DNA from: Flavobacteriaceae bacterium MAR_2009_75
GTDB lineage: Bacteria > Bacteroidota > Bacteroidia > Flavobacteriales > Flavobacteriaceae
NCBI GenBank assembly: GCA_002813285.1
Contig: PHTZ01000001.1
Span: 2,479,501 to 2,543,500, forward strand
Direction of reading: 5' to 3'
DNA: 64,000 nt
Shown here: piece by piece, positions 9,201 through 18,960 of the stretch
How the letters are laid out: the number at the start of each line of letters is the position of its first letter
Numbering within the stretch: the stretch's first letter is position 1
Position numbers and translations under genes: made by a program
The notes under the pieces: model-generated
What the model saw: the letters and a program-made list of their open reading frames with translations, nothing else
The model's database searches: none
Told to the model about the DNA's origin: nothing

Positions 9201-10511
9201 TTAATTTGCTTTCTCGGCATATATTAATTCCATTCCCGTAGATGACCTCGGCTTAAAGCCCGGCCAGTCTTTTTCATTGGAGTTTTTCGAAATATTCAAA
9301 TATTCAGTATAATCCTTTCCTTTTAAATAGGTACCCAAAAATGCGGTTACAAAATGTTGGTTGATATTATTGATTTTACGTTGATCCCAAGAAGGTTCTG
9401 CATACCGATAATATTCATCAATACTTAGACCGGGCTGCAGTGCTTCGGCGGGTGGTGGATTGGGCGCTACATTATGCCTGGCATTTTTATAGGTCAGCAG
9501 ATAACGGTCTGTATTTACACTTCCTTCATATATTGCCTTTATTCCTTTTTCATAACCCGAAATGTCATCTTGGTCCCCTGCTACAAAGAAAGTGGGTGTT
9601 TTTAACCCTTTTAATCCATCTAAATCCCATACCCCACGCTCCATGCCCCAAGGTGCAAAAGCCACTACGGCCTTGATTCTTTCATCTTTTTGACTCTTGT
9701 ACTCTGGGTTGCTGGCAACCAAATCAGTTATAGCTTTACTACCTCCGGTCATTTGGGCAAAAAATGCGGTAAGTCCGTCACTATACCCAGCTCCGGCCAC
9801 GTTGAGTACACCGTAACCGCCCATAGAATATCCTATTATACCAATAGTATTGCTGTCTATGTTTTTGGCCCAAGCTTCATTTGGCTTTTTCTTCTTCAAA
9901 GCTGCCATTTCATTGATTACGAATTTGATGTCTTTAGCTCTGTTCAGTAGTGTACTGTAAAAAGCATTTGCATCTCTGAAAGTAGAATCGGTGTGGTCGA
10001 TAGCGACCACTATGTAGCCTTTCGAGGCTAAATTTTCGGTCAAATAGGTCATTAAGTATCTAGACCCGACATAACCATGCGAAACGACAATTAATGGATA
10101 GGGTTGAGAAGTTTTGGTGGGTTCTGCATTCCTTAAAGCCCTTCCTTTAAACTGAAAAGGAATTAACGGGCGCAAAGAATCACCACGGGTACCCATAACC
10201 TCTTCATAAGTAATAGTGGGGGCATTACTTGATGAAACATCCGCCGGATACCAGACTTCTACGCTCAACGGTCGGTCATATCTTACTTCTTTACCATCTT
10301 TTGAATTAAGTATGTCTATTTGGTTCGGGTTCACAAGTTGCAACGTTCGTACGCCAACCTTAAATTCACCTCGAGCGGATAGAACAGGGGCGTCGGGTAA
10401 TGGGTCTCCATAAAGAAATGCTTGACTACTTACGTGAAGTGTAGTTAGAAAAGATAAGAAAACTAAAAATGAACTAACCCGGCCGAGGTTTATTGGAACT
10501 TTGATTTTCAT
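9201..10511 (-). CDS. Secreted alpha/beta hydrolase (PAF-acetylhydrolase / dienelactone hydrolase-like)
   Basis: A 436-residue protein with a signal peptide ending near SSQA. A nucleophile elbow GYSMGG holds Ser229, an acid lies in VAGDQDDISG (Asp313-316) and the histidine is His346 in NARHNVAP, giving a complete catalytic triad. An earlier oxyanion strand is VVSHGYVGSRY. Closest families are plasma PAF-acetylhydrolase and chlorophyllase-like esterases; the substrate cannot be read from sequence. Its stop codon abuts that of the convergent MATE gene with no space between. No neighbouring genes point to a pathway. Confidence 0.82.
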   Translation of the reverse strand: MKIKVPINLGRVSSFLVFLSFLTTLHVSSQAFLYGDPLPDAPVLSARGEFKVGVRTLQLVNPNQIDILNSKDGKEVRYDRPLSVEVWYPADVSSSNAPTITYEEVMGTRGDSLRPLIPFQFKGRALRNAEPTKTSQPYPLIVVSHGYVGSRYLMTYLTENLASKGYIVVAIDHTDSTFRDANAFYSTLLNRAKDIKFVINEMAALKKKKPNEAWAKNIDSNTIGIIGYSMGGYGVLNVAGAGYSDGLTAFFAQMTGGSKAITDLVASNPEYKSQKDERIKAVVAFAPWGMERGVWDLDGLKGLKTPTFFVAGDQDDISGYEKGIKAIYEGSVNTDRYLLTYKNARHNVAPNPPPAEALQPGLSIDEYYRYAEPSWDQRKINNINQHFVTAFLGTYLKGKDYTEYLNISKNSNEKDWPGFKPRSSTGMELIYAEKAN

Positions 10512-10595
10512 GAGCGGTAGAATTGAGTTGATTTTAAATGTACATAATAAAAACTAATGACCGCCGTAACTTTTGACCAACCTCCTTTGACCGTA

Positions 10596-11021
10596 TTAAT
10601 TAGGCAGTAGGGTAGCTGCCTTGCTGATTATTTTCCAATTGCCTTCTAGCTTTTTTAAAAGAAACAGGTCTATGAATCGTAGGTTTTGATCTTTAATCAA
10701 GATTTCTACTTTGGCCGTAGCTATGTCATTGGCAATATCAATTGACAATATCGAACCTTCGCGCCCATTAAACTTTCCTTTTTCTCTTTTCTCGAATAGC
10801 TGGGCGTATTCTTTTGCTGAAAGAATATATATAGGCTGCCCCTTTTTTGACAGGAACATAAGGGCGTCTTCATAGAACGGAGCGGTAATTTTATCTGGTT
10901 CACTATATGAGGTGCCATCAATATACATTTGAAGATTTTTTCGAATATCATCTTCCTCATTTTGTGCATGACAGGCACCAACTAAGAATAACGATACTAA
11001 AGTAAGATAGATGATTTTCAT
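10596..11021 (-). CDS. Exported NTF2-like protein (putative lumazine-binding family)
   Basis: A 141-residue protein with a signal region MKIIYLTLVSLFLVGACHAQ that could be cleaved as a lipoprotein (VGAC) or by signal peptidase I. The body has the SnoaL/NTF2 layout: helix IRKNLQMYIDGTSYSEPDKI, ALMFLSKKGQPIYILSAKEY, and strands ending in KKLEGNWKIISKAATLLP. It matches the putative lumazine-binding DUF. It lies 20 bp upstream of the sugar dehydrogenase gene start-to-stop and is read in the same direction, so co-transcription with the next gene is likely. Function unknown. Confidence 0.7.
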   Translation of the reverse strand: MKIIYLTLVSLFLVGACHAQNEEDDIRKNLQMYIDGTSYSEPDKITAPFYEDALMFLSKKGQPIYILSAKEYAQLFEKREKGKFNGREGSILSIDIANDIATAKVEILIKDQNLRFIDLFLLKKLEGNWKIISKAATLLPN

Positions 11022-11041
11022 AAGACTTGATATTTATTAAT

Positions 11042-12265
11042 TTATAATTGTGGTTTTATCCTAATGATTTTGCCGTTTTTTTGGTGTTCAAGATTTTCGG
11101 TTAATAGGAATAGTTTACCCTCAGGACTCATTATCGCTTTACGGGAGCGGTGACGTTCGTCGATGAAAAGCTCTTCCATGCTTTTTACGGTCTCTCCTTC
11201 TAAGCGAATTCTCCAGAGACTTCCACGCGAAAGTCCTGGTACTATAAGATTGCCTTTCCAATCGGGAAACTCGTTGCCCGTATAAAATGTAAGTCCGGTA
11301 GGGGCAACGGTTTGAAGCCAAGACCAGGCCGGATCAGTATAATCATCATCTAGGTTTTTTTTAGGAAAAAAATTAACTCCCCTGTATTTACCCGTTGTTA
11401 TCATTGGCCAACCATAGTTGGCTCCGGGGCGTAAGATGTTGATTTCATCACCTTGGTGAGTGCCATGTTCGCTAAACCAAATCTTTCCTGTTTTGGGTTC
11501 CATTTTTATGCCTTGTGCGGCGCGTATGCCGATTGCATAAAGTCCTTCGACAGCTTCAGGACCAAAGTCAGGGTTATCATCAGGTATCGTACCATCTGAA
11601 TTTATACGATAAATTTTTCCTCGTCTGTCCGTCTTATCTTGGGCAATAGGCGTTTCGGGTTGATTATCTTCGTTAAAGAGTCTTTCTCCAACAGTGATGT
11701 ATAGTTTACCATCGCTACCGAAAGTCATACCGCCCCCGTAATGGTAAAGACCATGTGAATAGGGTAGAGCTAATAGTAATGGCTTAATATTTTGTAGCGA
11801 ATCGTTTTGAAGTTCGGCACGTATAACTTTGGTTGTCGAACCTTGTGTGCCTTTGCTGACATAAGAAATATATACATGACGGTTTTTTTCAAATTTGGAA
11901 TCTAGAAGTATTTCAAAAATACCTGCGTTGAAAGTGTATTTTTTATTGTCGGTTATACGGCTCGGGAATGTGCCCAATCTATAATCGGACTTACGGTACA
12001 GAAGACTATCTAACCTATCGTCAGGAAAACCTTTGACAATGTGCTTCTTTTTGGTGCTGAGGTTTATTCGTAAAAGATCACCATCCTTTTCAGAAAGCAA
12101 TACTTCGTTTTCAGAAATAAAGGCCATACTCCAAGGGCGGGCCAAGCTATCTATTACGGTTTCTTTCTGAGGAAGAGTTATTGAAGTGCGGTTTTCTTCA
12201 CTTTTCGGTTTTGTGGGAGTGCATCCGACGATAGACGCAAATACCAAGAAGATCAAGATTTTCAT
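11042..12265 (-). CDS. PQQ-type sugar dehydrogenase lipoprotein (aldose sugar dehydrogenase family)
   Basis: A 407-residue lipoprotein (MKILIFLVFASIVGC). It has the six-bladed beta-propeller of the glucose/sorbosone dehydrogenase family, which oxidises aldoses in the periplasm using PQQ in characterised members. Visible signatures are LARPWSMAFISENEVLLSEK near the N-terminus, GGGMTFGSDGKLYITVGE and GKIYRINSDGTIPDDNPDF in the middle, and IWFSEHGTHQGDEINILRPG followed by YGWP. PQQ synthesis genes are not in the window. It probably shares an operon with the NTF2-like gene downstream. Confidence 0.87.
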   Translation of the reverse strand: MKILIFLVFASIVGCTPTKPKSEENRTSITLPQKETVIDSLARPWSMAFISENEVLLSEKDGDLLRINLSTKKKHIVKGFPDDRLDSLLYRKSDYRLGTFPSRITDNKKYTFNAGIFEILLDSKFEKNRHVYISYVSKGTQGSTTKVIRAELQNDSLQNIKPLLLALPYSHGLYHYGGGMTFGSDGKLYITVGERLFNEDNQPETPIAQDKTDRRGKIYRINSDGTIPDDNPDFGPEAVEGLYAIGIRAAQGIKMEPKTGKIWFSEHGTHQGDEINILRPGANYGWPMITTGKYRGVNFFPKKNLDDDYTDPAWSWLQTVAPTGLTFYTGNEFPDWKGNLIVPGLSRGSLWRIRLEGETVKSMEELFIDERHRSRKAIMSPEGKLFLLTENLEHQKNGKIIRIKPQL

Positions 12266-12352
12266 GAAAGGGATTTTTTTATTTCTGAGGACAAATTCCC
12301 AAGAAATAACTCAAAATCCTTTAAAAATCACGATTCTTAAAACGAAAGTTTT

Positions 12353-13366
12353 CTAAACAGGTTTGAATTGGTTTCTATATTGTGAAGGGGTTAGCTGGGT
12401 TTCTGCCTTAAAAGCGAGATTGAACGAGGTAACATTACCGAAACCACAATCATAGGCAATCGTAGCTATTTTCTCTTTAAGATAAGCGGTATCTGCTAAC
12501 AGGGCCTTTGCCTTTTGAATTCGGTAGGCATTAACAAATTCTGAGAAGTTTTTCCCTTGGTTTTCATTTATAGCTCTAGAAACATCACGAGGAGAACATT
12601 CAATTCTTTCGGCCACTTTCGATAAAGAAATGGTAGAATCGAGATATAGTTCTTCTACTTTGAATAATTGTTTTAAGGCGATAAACAGTTTTTTAGATGT
12701 GGCTACGTCAATATTAGAGGTACTATATTTTTCGAGGCTAAAATCGTGTCGTTGTAGTAGAAGAAATGAAAAAGTATATACTAAAAAGGAAAAGAAAATT
12801 GCTCCGCCGATGTATAGGGGAATTATGCCCGTGATATTCCCGATATAGAATAGCCAGATGAGACTTGTGCCAAAAATGAGGTTTCTATACCATTTCGAGA
12901 TGCGGCGGTGTGCTTTGCCCCTGGTTTTTGAGAGCACGTGAACTGAAAGAAGGATGTAGATACTCAAATGAAAAAATACGCCCAAGTAAAAAACATACGC
13001 CCAATAACTACCGTCATTGGGAACAAAAGCACATAAGATAGCAAAGAGAAGAAAAGGGAGAAGGTGAATGTAGGTTATTGTATTGAATGTTTTTGGTTTT
13101 TGCAATAGTGCTTTCCCATAAAACCATAGGCAAGGCCCGGCGAGCAACATCCCTGAGATACCAAGATTACGTTGCCAAGGCGATAAATCTAAATAAACAT
13201 TGAGAATCGATTTTCCGATACGAATAGTTAAGCCAAGAAGTAAAAGAGCCAAGAAAATATTGGCTCTTCGGTTTCCTTTTCTAAGAGTGAAAAGATAAAA
13301 GCAAAGAAATAATGCTTGGGCGATACCCAAAGAACTTATTACCAGTATCACGGCATTTCCTTCCAT
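12353..13366 (-). CDS. AraC-family regulator with N-terminal membrane domain
   Basis: A 337-residue protein. About seven hydrophobic helices fill residues 5-210, then a cytoplasmic AraC DNA-binding domain occupies residues 235-337 (VAERIECSPRDVSRAINENQ, IAYDCGFGNVTSFNLAFKAE, LTPSQYRNQF). This membrane-AraC layout is typical of Bacteroidota. It lies upstream of and co-directional with the sugar dehydrogenase, about 90 bp away, so it may regulate that gene, but there is no direct evidence of this. Confidence 0.87.
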   Translation of the reverse strand: MEGNAVILVISSLGIAQALFLCFYLFTLRKGNRRANIFLALLLLGLTIRIGKSILNVYLDLSPWQRNLGISGMLLAGPCLWFYGKALLQKPKTFNTITYIHLLPFLLFAILCAFVPNDGSYWAYVFYLGVFFHLSIYILLSVHVLSKTRGKAHRRISKWYRNLIFGTSLIWLFYIGNITGIIPLYIGGAIFFSFLVYTFSFLLLQRHDFSLEKYSTSNIDVATSKKLFIALKQLFKVEELYLDSTISLSKVAERIECSPRDVSRAINENQGKNFSEFVNAYRIQKAKALLADTAYLKEKIATIAYDCGFGNVTSFNLAFKAETQLTPSQYRNQFKPV

Positions 13367-13425
13367 GAATTAAAAATAGAAAGAATCAATTGATCTTTGA
13401 GGCCTAATTACTTATTAAAGTCAAT

Positions 13426-14232
13426 CTAACGTACGGCTAAACCTTCATAACTGTCCCTGACCAATGCTTCTCCATATTTGCGTTCCAATCTTCTGATGCT
13501 GAAATGGGCTTGAGCCATATTCTGAAAATGCTGAATAAAGGCAAGATTGATAGATGCCCCACCAACGGCACCCACCACCGGAATAGCTTGGGCAACAAAT
13601 TTTTCCGATACTTGAACGCTAAATCGTGAAGCTACGATGGAAACCAATCTTAAAAGAGGGTTAGCAGAGGTCACCAGAAGCCCCTCGATAAGCTTGCTCG
13701 ACGACCCTTTGACAGCAGCATTAAGAGCTATTCTTGTGGCAAAATAACCTGTATCTAAGCTATCGTCATGTTTGGTTTTACCGCCAAGAGCAAATACCTG
13801 CAAACAGGCCAATTGAGTATCTAATTCGTTTAAGTCTTCCCCTTCGCTTCGACCGATGTCCATGATTGAGCGCATCATTAATTTGGTGGTAAGCCCCAAA
13901 TCTACTGCGAAAGCGGTAGCCCCAAAGGCACCACCAATAGCGCCCGAAGAGGTGACCATCGCTTTATAGAGCAAGTTCGAAGGTACTTTGGGCTGCTTAT
14001 TTTTCATTGAAATTAGATTGGACTTTACCACGGTGTGTAAAACGTTATACGAAATTTGTTGCAGCCACTTTTGCTGTTTCTGAGGTAGTAAATCTATTCG
14101 CTTATCGATAATATTACCAATCTGGTTAAGGCCCTGCATAGCCCAACCGATTTCTTCCATTTTTATTTTTGCATTTTGAAGCACTAATTCGTCTTCTACA
14201 CTAAGTTTCTCTGTGAAGGTATTACTGACCAT
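13426..14232 (-). CDS. EcsC family protein
   Basis: A 268-residue protein from the ATG at 14230-14232. A longer in-frame start at 14271 adds 13 residues but looks less natural. It matches the EcsC family: KMEEIGWAMQGLNQIGNIID, then a Gly-Ala-rich central part TSSGAIGGAFGATAFAVDLG and the TKLMMRSIMDIGRSEGEDL segment. EcsC was named for a locus affecting secretion in Bacillus, but its biochemical role is unknown. The glycine-alanine segments could insert in a membrane. It stands alone and is divergent from hemJ. Confidence 0.78.
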   Translation of the reverse strand: MVSNTFTEKLSVEDELVLQNAKIKMEEIGWAMQGLNQIGNIIDKRIDLLPQKQQKWLQQISYNVLHTVVKSNLISMKNKQPKVPSNLLYKAMVTSSGAIGGAFGATAFAVDLGLTTKLMMRSIMDIGRSEGEDLNELDTQLACLQVFALGGKTKHDDSLDTGYFATRIALNAAVKGSSSKLIEGLLVTSANPLLRLVSIVASRFSVQVSEKFVAQAIPVVGAVGGASINLAFIQHFQNMAQAHFSIRRLERKYGEALVRDSYEGLAVR

Positions 14233-14366
14233 AACAACTTTTATTTGTTGATAAGTAAGATAGGGGAGCATTTTGTTACGAAAAAATGCTCAACATAATT
14301 TTTTTAACTCGATTGGGTAGGTATAGATTTGCTGAACAGCTTATTTTTCTAGTTTGACCTTTTGAC

Positions 14367-14374
14367 TAACTTTG
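14367..14374 (+). promoter_or_regulatory. Probable -7 element of the hemJ promoter
   Basis: TAACTTTG fits TAnnTTTG and lies 18 bp before the GTG start of hemJ. No well-spaced TTG -33 partner is visible. Confidence 0.4.
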
Positions 14375-14391
14375 AACTTAAATAAAAACGG

Positions 14392-14943
14392 GTGTCAGAA
14401 TACTACAATTATATCAAGGCTCTTCATCTCATTTTCGTGATTACTTGGTTTGCCGGCCTTTTTTATATTCCCCGTTTATTTATTTACCACATTGAGGCTT
14501 CTCAAAAGCCATCTCCCGAAAAGGAAATCCTTACCAATCAACTACAACTGATGACCAAACGTTTGTGGTACATCATCACATGGCCCTCTGCCGTGCTTGC
14601 TGTGCTGTTTGCAGTATGGTTATTAATTTTGGCCCCGCATTTTCTGCAACAACCATGGATGCATGTCAAGCTTGGTTTTGTAGCGCTTCTGATAGCCTAC
14701 CATCTTAAAAACCATCAGATATTCAATCAACTACAGCGCAATGAGGTAAAATACACCTCAAATTATATGCGTATTTGGAACGAGGGAGCCACCCTTATTC
14801 TATTTGCCATTGTTTTCTTGGTTATCTTGAAAAGTGCCTTTAATTGGATTTTCGGAGTCGTGGGTATTATTGTATTGGGTATTCTGCTCATGCTTGGCAT
14901 TAAACTGTATAAACGTATCAGAAACAAAAACCCGAAAGCTTAA
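14392..14943 (+). CDS. hemJ: Protoporphyrinogen IX oxidase HemJ
   Basis: A 183-residue inner-membrane protein with four to five helices, starting at GTG. HemJ oxidises protoporphyrinogen IX to protoporphyrin IX, the step before HemH. The conserved first helix KALHLIFVITWFAGLFYIPR contains the essential His12 and the W-x-A-G-L-F-Y-x-P-R motif. The second conserved stretch is LWYIITWPSAVLAV and the third WMHVKLGFVALLIAYH with its Lys. Earlier databases call this family UPF0093 or CopD-like. It sits between EcsC and a histidine kinase, near hemA and hemH. Confidence 0.9.
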   Translation: MSEYYNYIKALHLIFVITWFAGLFYIPRLFIYHIEASQKPSPEKEILTNQLQLMTKRLWYIITWPSAVLAVLFAVWLLILAPHFLQQPWMHVKLGFVALLIAYHLKNHQIFNQLQRNEVKYTSNYMRIWNEGATLILFAIVFLVILKSAFNWIFGVVGIIVLGILLMLGIKLYKRIRNKNPKA

Positions 14944-15019
14944 CGAATTGCTGCCTGAACCATCACGACATAAAACCTAATTTTTGATTACAAACCGCCC
15001 AAAAGTTTTGGTGTGATAT

Positions 15020-16504
15020 TTGCTACCTTTGATAGCAAACCTATTTCCATTGCTTACCAAATTATCGCTTAGGTCTCGAATATTCGTGTCAATGATACTT
15101 TTAGTGGTCATTGCGTCTATATTGATAGCGGGGGTTCTTGTATTTCAATATCACGAGCAATCAAAAGATTATCATAAGGGCCGTTTAGAGCGTAAAGAAG
15201 AACAGGTAAGGCAGAGTGTAGAATATGTGCTTAGAGAAACTACCTACCCGGTAACCACTGAGAATTTGCACAATATTTTTCATATGGAAATATACCGCAT
15301 AGCGAATGTGCAAAATCAGAGATTGAACATTTATGACCTAGAAGGGCAGTTACTTAAAAGTTCTAGGCCGAAATTCGAGGTCGATTCCGTATCAAATTGC
15401 CTTCGCCCTTATATTCTCAATCAACTTGAAGCAAGCCCGACCAAACGTTTTGTCGACGAAAAGGCGGTTGCAGGTGATAATTATAGGGCATCTTACACTT
15501 ATATCAACGATAATAAATTCAAACCCATTGGTATATTGAATTTGCCTTATTACGAAGATGATTCTTTTAGTAATATGGAGCTTCGAGAACTTTTGACACG
15601 TTTGGCAGGTGTCTATCTGCTGATGTTGCTTATCGCCATTAGTTTGGCCTATTTTATTTCTACTTACATAACGCGTTCTCTACAGACGATTTCAGATATG
15701 TTGGGTAGAACGCATCTTACTAGACGAAACGAGAAAATTTTGATTCAAAACCCCAGTGAAGAGATAAAAAAATTGGTCACTTCTTACAATGCCATGATCG
15801 ATGAGCTTGAACAAAGTGCAGTAAAACTGGCTAGAAGCGAACGGGAACAGGCTTGGCGTGAAATGGCCAAGCAGGTAGCCCATGAAATAAAAAACCCGCT
15901 GACACCAATGCGACTGAGTATTCAAAGTTTTGAACGCAAGTTCGACCCTCAAGACCCTGATATTGTGAGAAAGGTCCATGAATATTCGAAAACATTGATA
16001 CAACAAATCGATACCATGAGCAGTATTGCTTCTGCATTCTCGAATTTTGCAGAAATGCCTGCGCAGCAGAACGAGACCTTGAACGTGGTCAAAATTGTAA
16101 AATTGGCCCTTGATATTTTTAATGAAGATTATATTCATTTTATTTCTGAAGAAGATGAGGTCATTGCCAAAATGGATCGTACACAACTTATTCGTATAGT
16201 TACCAATTTGGTGAAAAATGCGATTCAGGCGGTACCCGAAGTAGACTCGCCCCGAATTTTAGTGTCTGTTGCCACAGATAAAGATTTTGTGAAAATTTGT
16301 GTTGCCGACAATGGGATCGGTATCGAAGATGAATTCAGGGAGAAAATTTTTGAACCTAAATTTACTACCAAATCGAGTGGTATGGGCCTTGGGTTGGGAA
16401 TGGTCAAGAATATTGTTGAAACATACAAAGGCAGCATCGATTTTACCTCACAACCTGGTAAGGGCACTGTCTTTTCGGTGAAGTTGCCCAAAGAAAATAA
16501 CTAA
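15020..16504 (+). CDS. Sensor histidine kinase (NtrY-like, HAMP-HisKA-HATPase)
   Basis: A membrane kinase of up to 494 residues. One helix lies at about residues 22-44, then a periplasmic sensor of about 150 residues, and a second helix at 195-215. HAMP follows (SRSLQTISDMLG region), then HisKA with the phospho-acceptor His288 in VAHEIKNPLTPMR, and an ATPase domain with NLVKNAIQAV (N box), DNGIGIEDEF (G1) and GMGLGLGMVKNIVE (G2). The start is uncertain: a TACCTTTG -7-like site at 15024-15031 lies inside the longest ORF, so TTG at 15050 is possible. No response regulator is adjacent, so it is an orphan here. Confidence 0.87.
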   Translation: MLPLIANLFPLLTKLSLRSRIFVSMILLVVIASILIAGVLVFQYHEQSKDYHKGRLERKEEQVRQSVEYVLRETTYPVTTENLHNIFHMEIYRIANVQNQRLNIYDLEGQLLKSSRPKFEVDSVSNCLRPYILNQLEASPTKRFVDEKAVAGDNYRASYTYINDNKFKPIGILNLPYYEDDSFSNMELRELLTRLAGVYLLMLLIAISLAYFISTYITRSLQTISDMLGRTHLTRRNEKILIQNPSEEIKKLVTSYNAMIDELEQSAVKLARSEREQAWREMAKQVAHEIKNPLTPMRLSIQSFERKFDPQDPDIVRKVHEYSKTLIQQIDTMSSIASAFSNFAEMPAQQNETLNVVKIVKLALDIFNEDYIHFISEEDEVIAKMDRTQLIRIVTNLVKNAIQAVPEVDSPRILVSVATDKDFVKICVADNGIGIEDEFREKIFEPKFTTKSSGMGLGLGMVKNIVETYKGSIDFTSQPGKGTVFSVKLPKENN

Positions 16505-16549
16505 TTATTTAAGCCTAGATATTATTTTAATCCCTTAGTCCGATAACAA

Positions 16550-17329
16550 ATGAGCTACACTAATATTCTTGTCACTACTAAAAACAATATTGCACAGGTC
16601 ACCATTGCCCGACCCAAGAAATTAAATGCTTTAAACCGTGATACCCTTCAAGAACTTCATGAGGCATTTACCGATTTGGAAACTAATACTGAGGTTCAGG
16701 TAATCATACTTACCGGTAGCGGCGAAAAGGCCTTTGTCGCTGGTGCAGATATCTCTGAATTCGCCGATTTTTCTGAAGAAGAAGGAGGGCAATTGGCAGC
16801 GGAGGGCCAAGAACTTGTTTTTAATCTCGTTGAAAACCTGTCAAAACCTGTTATCGCAGCTGTTAACGGATTTGCCTTAGGGGGCGGACTCGAATTAGCA
16901 ATGGCATGCCATTTTAGAGTGGCCAGCGACAACGCTAGAATGGGTTTGCCCGAAGTATCATTAGGTGTAATACCCGGCTACGGAGGCACACAGCGTTTAC
17001 CACAGCTTATAGGTAAGGGTCGAGCTTTGGAGTTGATCATGACCGCTGGTATGATCGATGCCGATAAGGCTTTGAGTTATGGTTTGGTGAACCATGTAGT
17101 TTCTCAAGAAGATCTTTTAGGGTTTTGCGAACAGCTGGCAGGTAAGATATCGAATAATTCACCGGTGGCGATTAGCTATGCAATAAAAGCGGTAAATGCT
17201 GGTTTTAAGAATAGTAATGGATATGCTGCAGAGATTTCCGCATTCGGTGCCTGTTTTGGTACTGCGGATTTTGAGGAAGGTACGACCGCTTTTTTAGAAA
17301 AGCGGAAAGCCAATTTTCCGGGCAAGTAG
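16550..17329 (+). CDS. Enoyl-CoA hydratase / isomerase family protein
   Basis: A 259-residue crotonase-fold cytoplasmic enzyme, probably hydrating trans-2-enoyl-CoA in beta-oxidation. It shows the oxyanion-hole stretch KAFVAGADISEF, then NGFALGGGLELAMACHFRVA, and the second catalytic segment LPEVSLGVIPGYGGTQRLP with the glutamates expected of hydratases. Length and ends fit the family. It lies 45 bp after the kinase and 22 bp before the next gene, all in the same direction. Confidence 0.9.
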   Translation: MSYTNILVTTKNNIAQVTIARPKKLNALNRDTLQELHEAFTDLETNTEVQVIILTGSGEKAFVAGADISEFADFSEEEGGQLAAEGQELVFNLVENLSKPVIAAVNGFALGGGLELAMACHFRVASDNARMGLPEVSLGVIPGYGGTQRLPQLIGKGRALELIMTAGMIDADKALSYGLVNHVVSQEDLLGFCEQLAGKISNNSPVAISYAIKAVNAGFKNSNGYAAEISAFGACFGTADFEEGTTAFLEKRKANFPGK

Positions 17330-17351
17330 CATACTCGCAAAATACCTACTT

Positions 17352-18902
17352 ATGCGAATTCGAAGAAGCGTGGTAGCCCTTATCTTTTGGGCTTCCCTGA
17401 CCAGTATTTGTGCTCAGGAAATTCCTGTTGATTATAGCTTGGGCGAAAATTATTCCGATAGACATAAATATTCAACCGTACTTTCCATAGAGAGTGCAAC
17501 CAAAGGGGAAACCGTATTGATACGTACGTATTATGGTGGTTTTCCGTTACGTCCAAAAGGGCATTTTATTGAAGTCTATGACGCCGATTTAAACTTAAGG
17601 GCCGACTTTAATTACAAGCAAGCGGGTGACCACATGGTTGACGGTTTTGTAAAAAATGGTCAGTTGTACCTGTTAGAATTAAGATACGACATTAACAGTT
17701 CAGCTTATTCATATATCGTACATCAGAGTCCGATCAGTGAGTTCAACTTTACCGAACGTCGACTATTGTCAATTCCTTCCAAAGAAGTAATCAATCCACT
17801 GGCGGTAAATAAGTACAGTCGCAATTTCGGTAACGGCTTTTCGACTGCCACTCATTTTAACGATGACCGTTCGGCCTTTGCGATTACCGTTCATCATCGA
17901 GAGGGTCGGGAGCAAAGATATAGGGTCTTTCTCTTTGGAACGGATTTAAAAAAACGGTTGGAATACGATTTCACCGAGGCTATCGAGGAAAAGAATTATG
18001 CATTTGAAAATATTGAGGTTTCCAGAGACTTATCATCACTGTACTTAATGGGTAAAGCTTATTTCAAAAAGCGGAGGTCTGACCTTAAAGAACGCAGATT
18101 TCAGTATGAATTGGTAAAGATTTCTGCTTCGGGCCATAAAACACAAGAATTCGTCGATGCCGGAAGATTTCCAGAATCACTTAAACCTATATTGGTCAAC
18201 GATAACCTGAAGGTAGTGGGTTTTTATGCGGATAGAAAGGATAATCGTTATAACGGACTCGTCTATTTTAACTTAGATGTAAATTCTTTGAATGTACGTT
18301 CAAAAAAGTACAATCCTTTTTCAGACCAGTTCATGCTAGACAAATTTGGGCGTGAGATCGATGCGGAAATCAAGAACTTGATTTTTAAAAGTGTACATAT
18401 AACTCCTGACGAGAATATCCTCTTCAGTGCTGAAGAATATTTTGTGACCAAAGGTGAAGATATTAGCTCTGGGGGTACACAAATCACTGATCGTTATCAC
18501 TATAATGATATTGTCTTGGCAAAGCTCGATGCACTCGGTAATATGGCTTGGGCCCGTAATATCAATAAGACCGAAGTCACCCAAGGCGATGCCTCTTATG
18601 CCTCATATACGGCATACGGGCATGGCGAAAACATGTATTTTTTCATTAATTCAGGTGAAAACCCACAGAAATTGAGCAACGAACGTATACTGTTCAAACA
18701 GGGCTTTAGCAGAAACCCCAACATGTTCGTAATCAAGGTTGATGCTTCAGGAGACCTCTCATATAAAAAATTGGTCGACGATAAAGAATTACGCTTGCCA
18801 GTCATGGTCTCTCGACCATTGATTGATAATACGGGCGATAAGCTATTGTTCTATGCTAAAAGGGGGACGAAAAAACAAATGCTTCAGGTGACTGTTAATT
18901 AA
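17352..18902 (+). CDS. Conserved exported protein of unknown function
   Basis: A 516-residue protein with a signal peptide MRIRRSVVALIFWASLTSICAQ. The body is rich in short beta strands with polar turns (GQLYLLELRY, SSLYLMGKAYFKKRR, NVLFSAEEYF type segments), consistent with a beta-propeller or similar all-beta fold. I see no catalytic motif and recognise no named family. The tight spacing after the enoyl-CoA hydratase gene suggests co-transcription. It has no sorting domain or lipobox. Confidence 0.6.
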   Translation: MRIRRSVVALIFWASLTSICAQEIPVDYSLGENYSDRHKYSTVLSIESATKGETVLIRTYYGGFPLRPKGHFIEVYDADLNLRADFNYKQAGDHMVDGFVKNGQLYLLELRYDINSSAYSYIVHQSPISEFNFTERRLLSIPSKEVINPLAVNKYSRNFGNGFSTATHFNDDRSAFAITVHHREGREQRYRVFLFGTDLKKRLEYDFTEAIEEKNYAFENIEVSRDLSSLYLMGKAYFKKRRSDLKERRFQYELVKISASGHKTQEFVDAGRFPESLKPILVNDNLKVVGFYADRKDNRYNGLVYFNLDVNSLNVRSKKYNPFSDQFMLDKFGREIDAEIKNLIFKSVHITPDENILFSAEEYFVTKGEDISSGGTQITDRYHYNDIVLAKLDALGNMAWARNINKTEVTQGDASYASYTAYGHGENMYFFINSGENPQKLSNERILFKQGFSRNPNMFVIKVDASGDLSYKKLVDDKELRLPVMVSRPLIDNTGDKLLFYAKRGTKKQMLQVTVN

Positions 18903-18935
18903 GATTTCTTAGTTCATATTATTGGAATTAATCCA

Positions 18936-18955
18936 TAAATTTGGATAAAATCCAA
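18936..18955 (+). promoter_or_regulatory. -7-like element overlapping an inverted repeat upstream of the radical SAM gene
   Basis: TAAATTTG (18936-18943) matches TAnnTTTG and overlaps TTGGAT-AAA-ATCCAA at 18941-18955, just before the GTG start at 18961. Related half-sites ATTGGA and ATCCA occur slightly upstream. It could be an operator or a coincidence in AT-rich DNA. Confidence 0.3.
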
Positions 18956-18960
18956 TATTC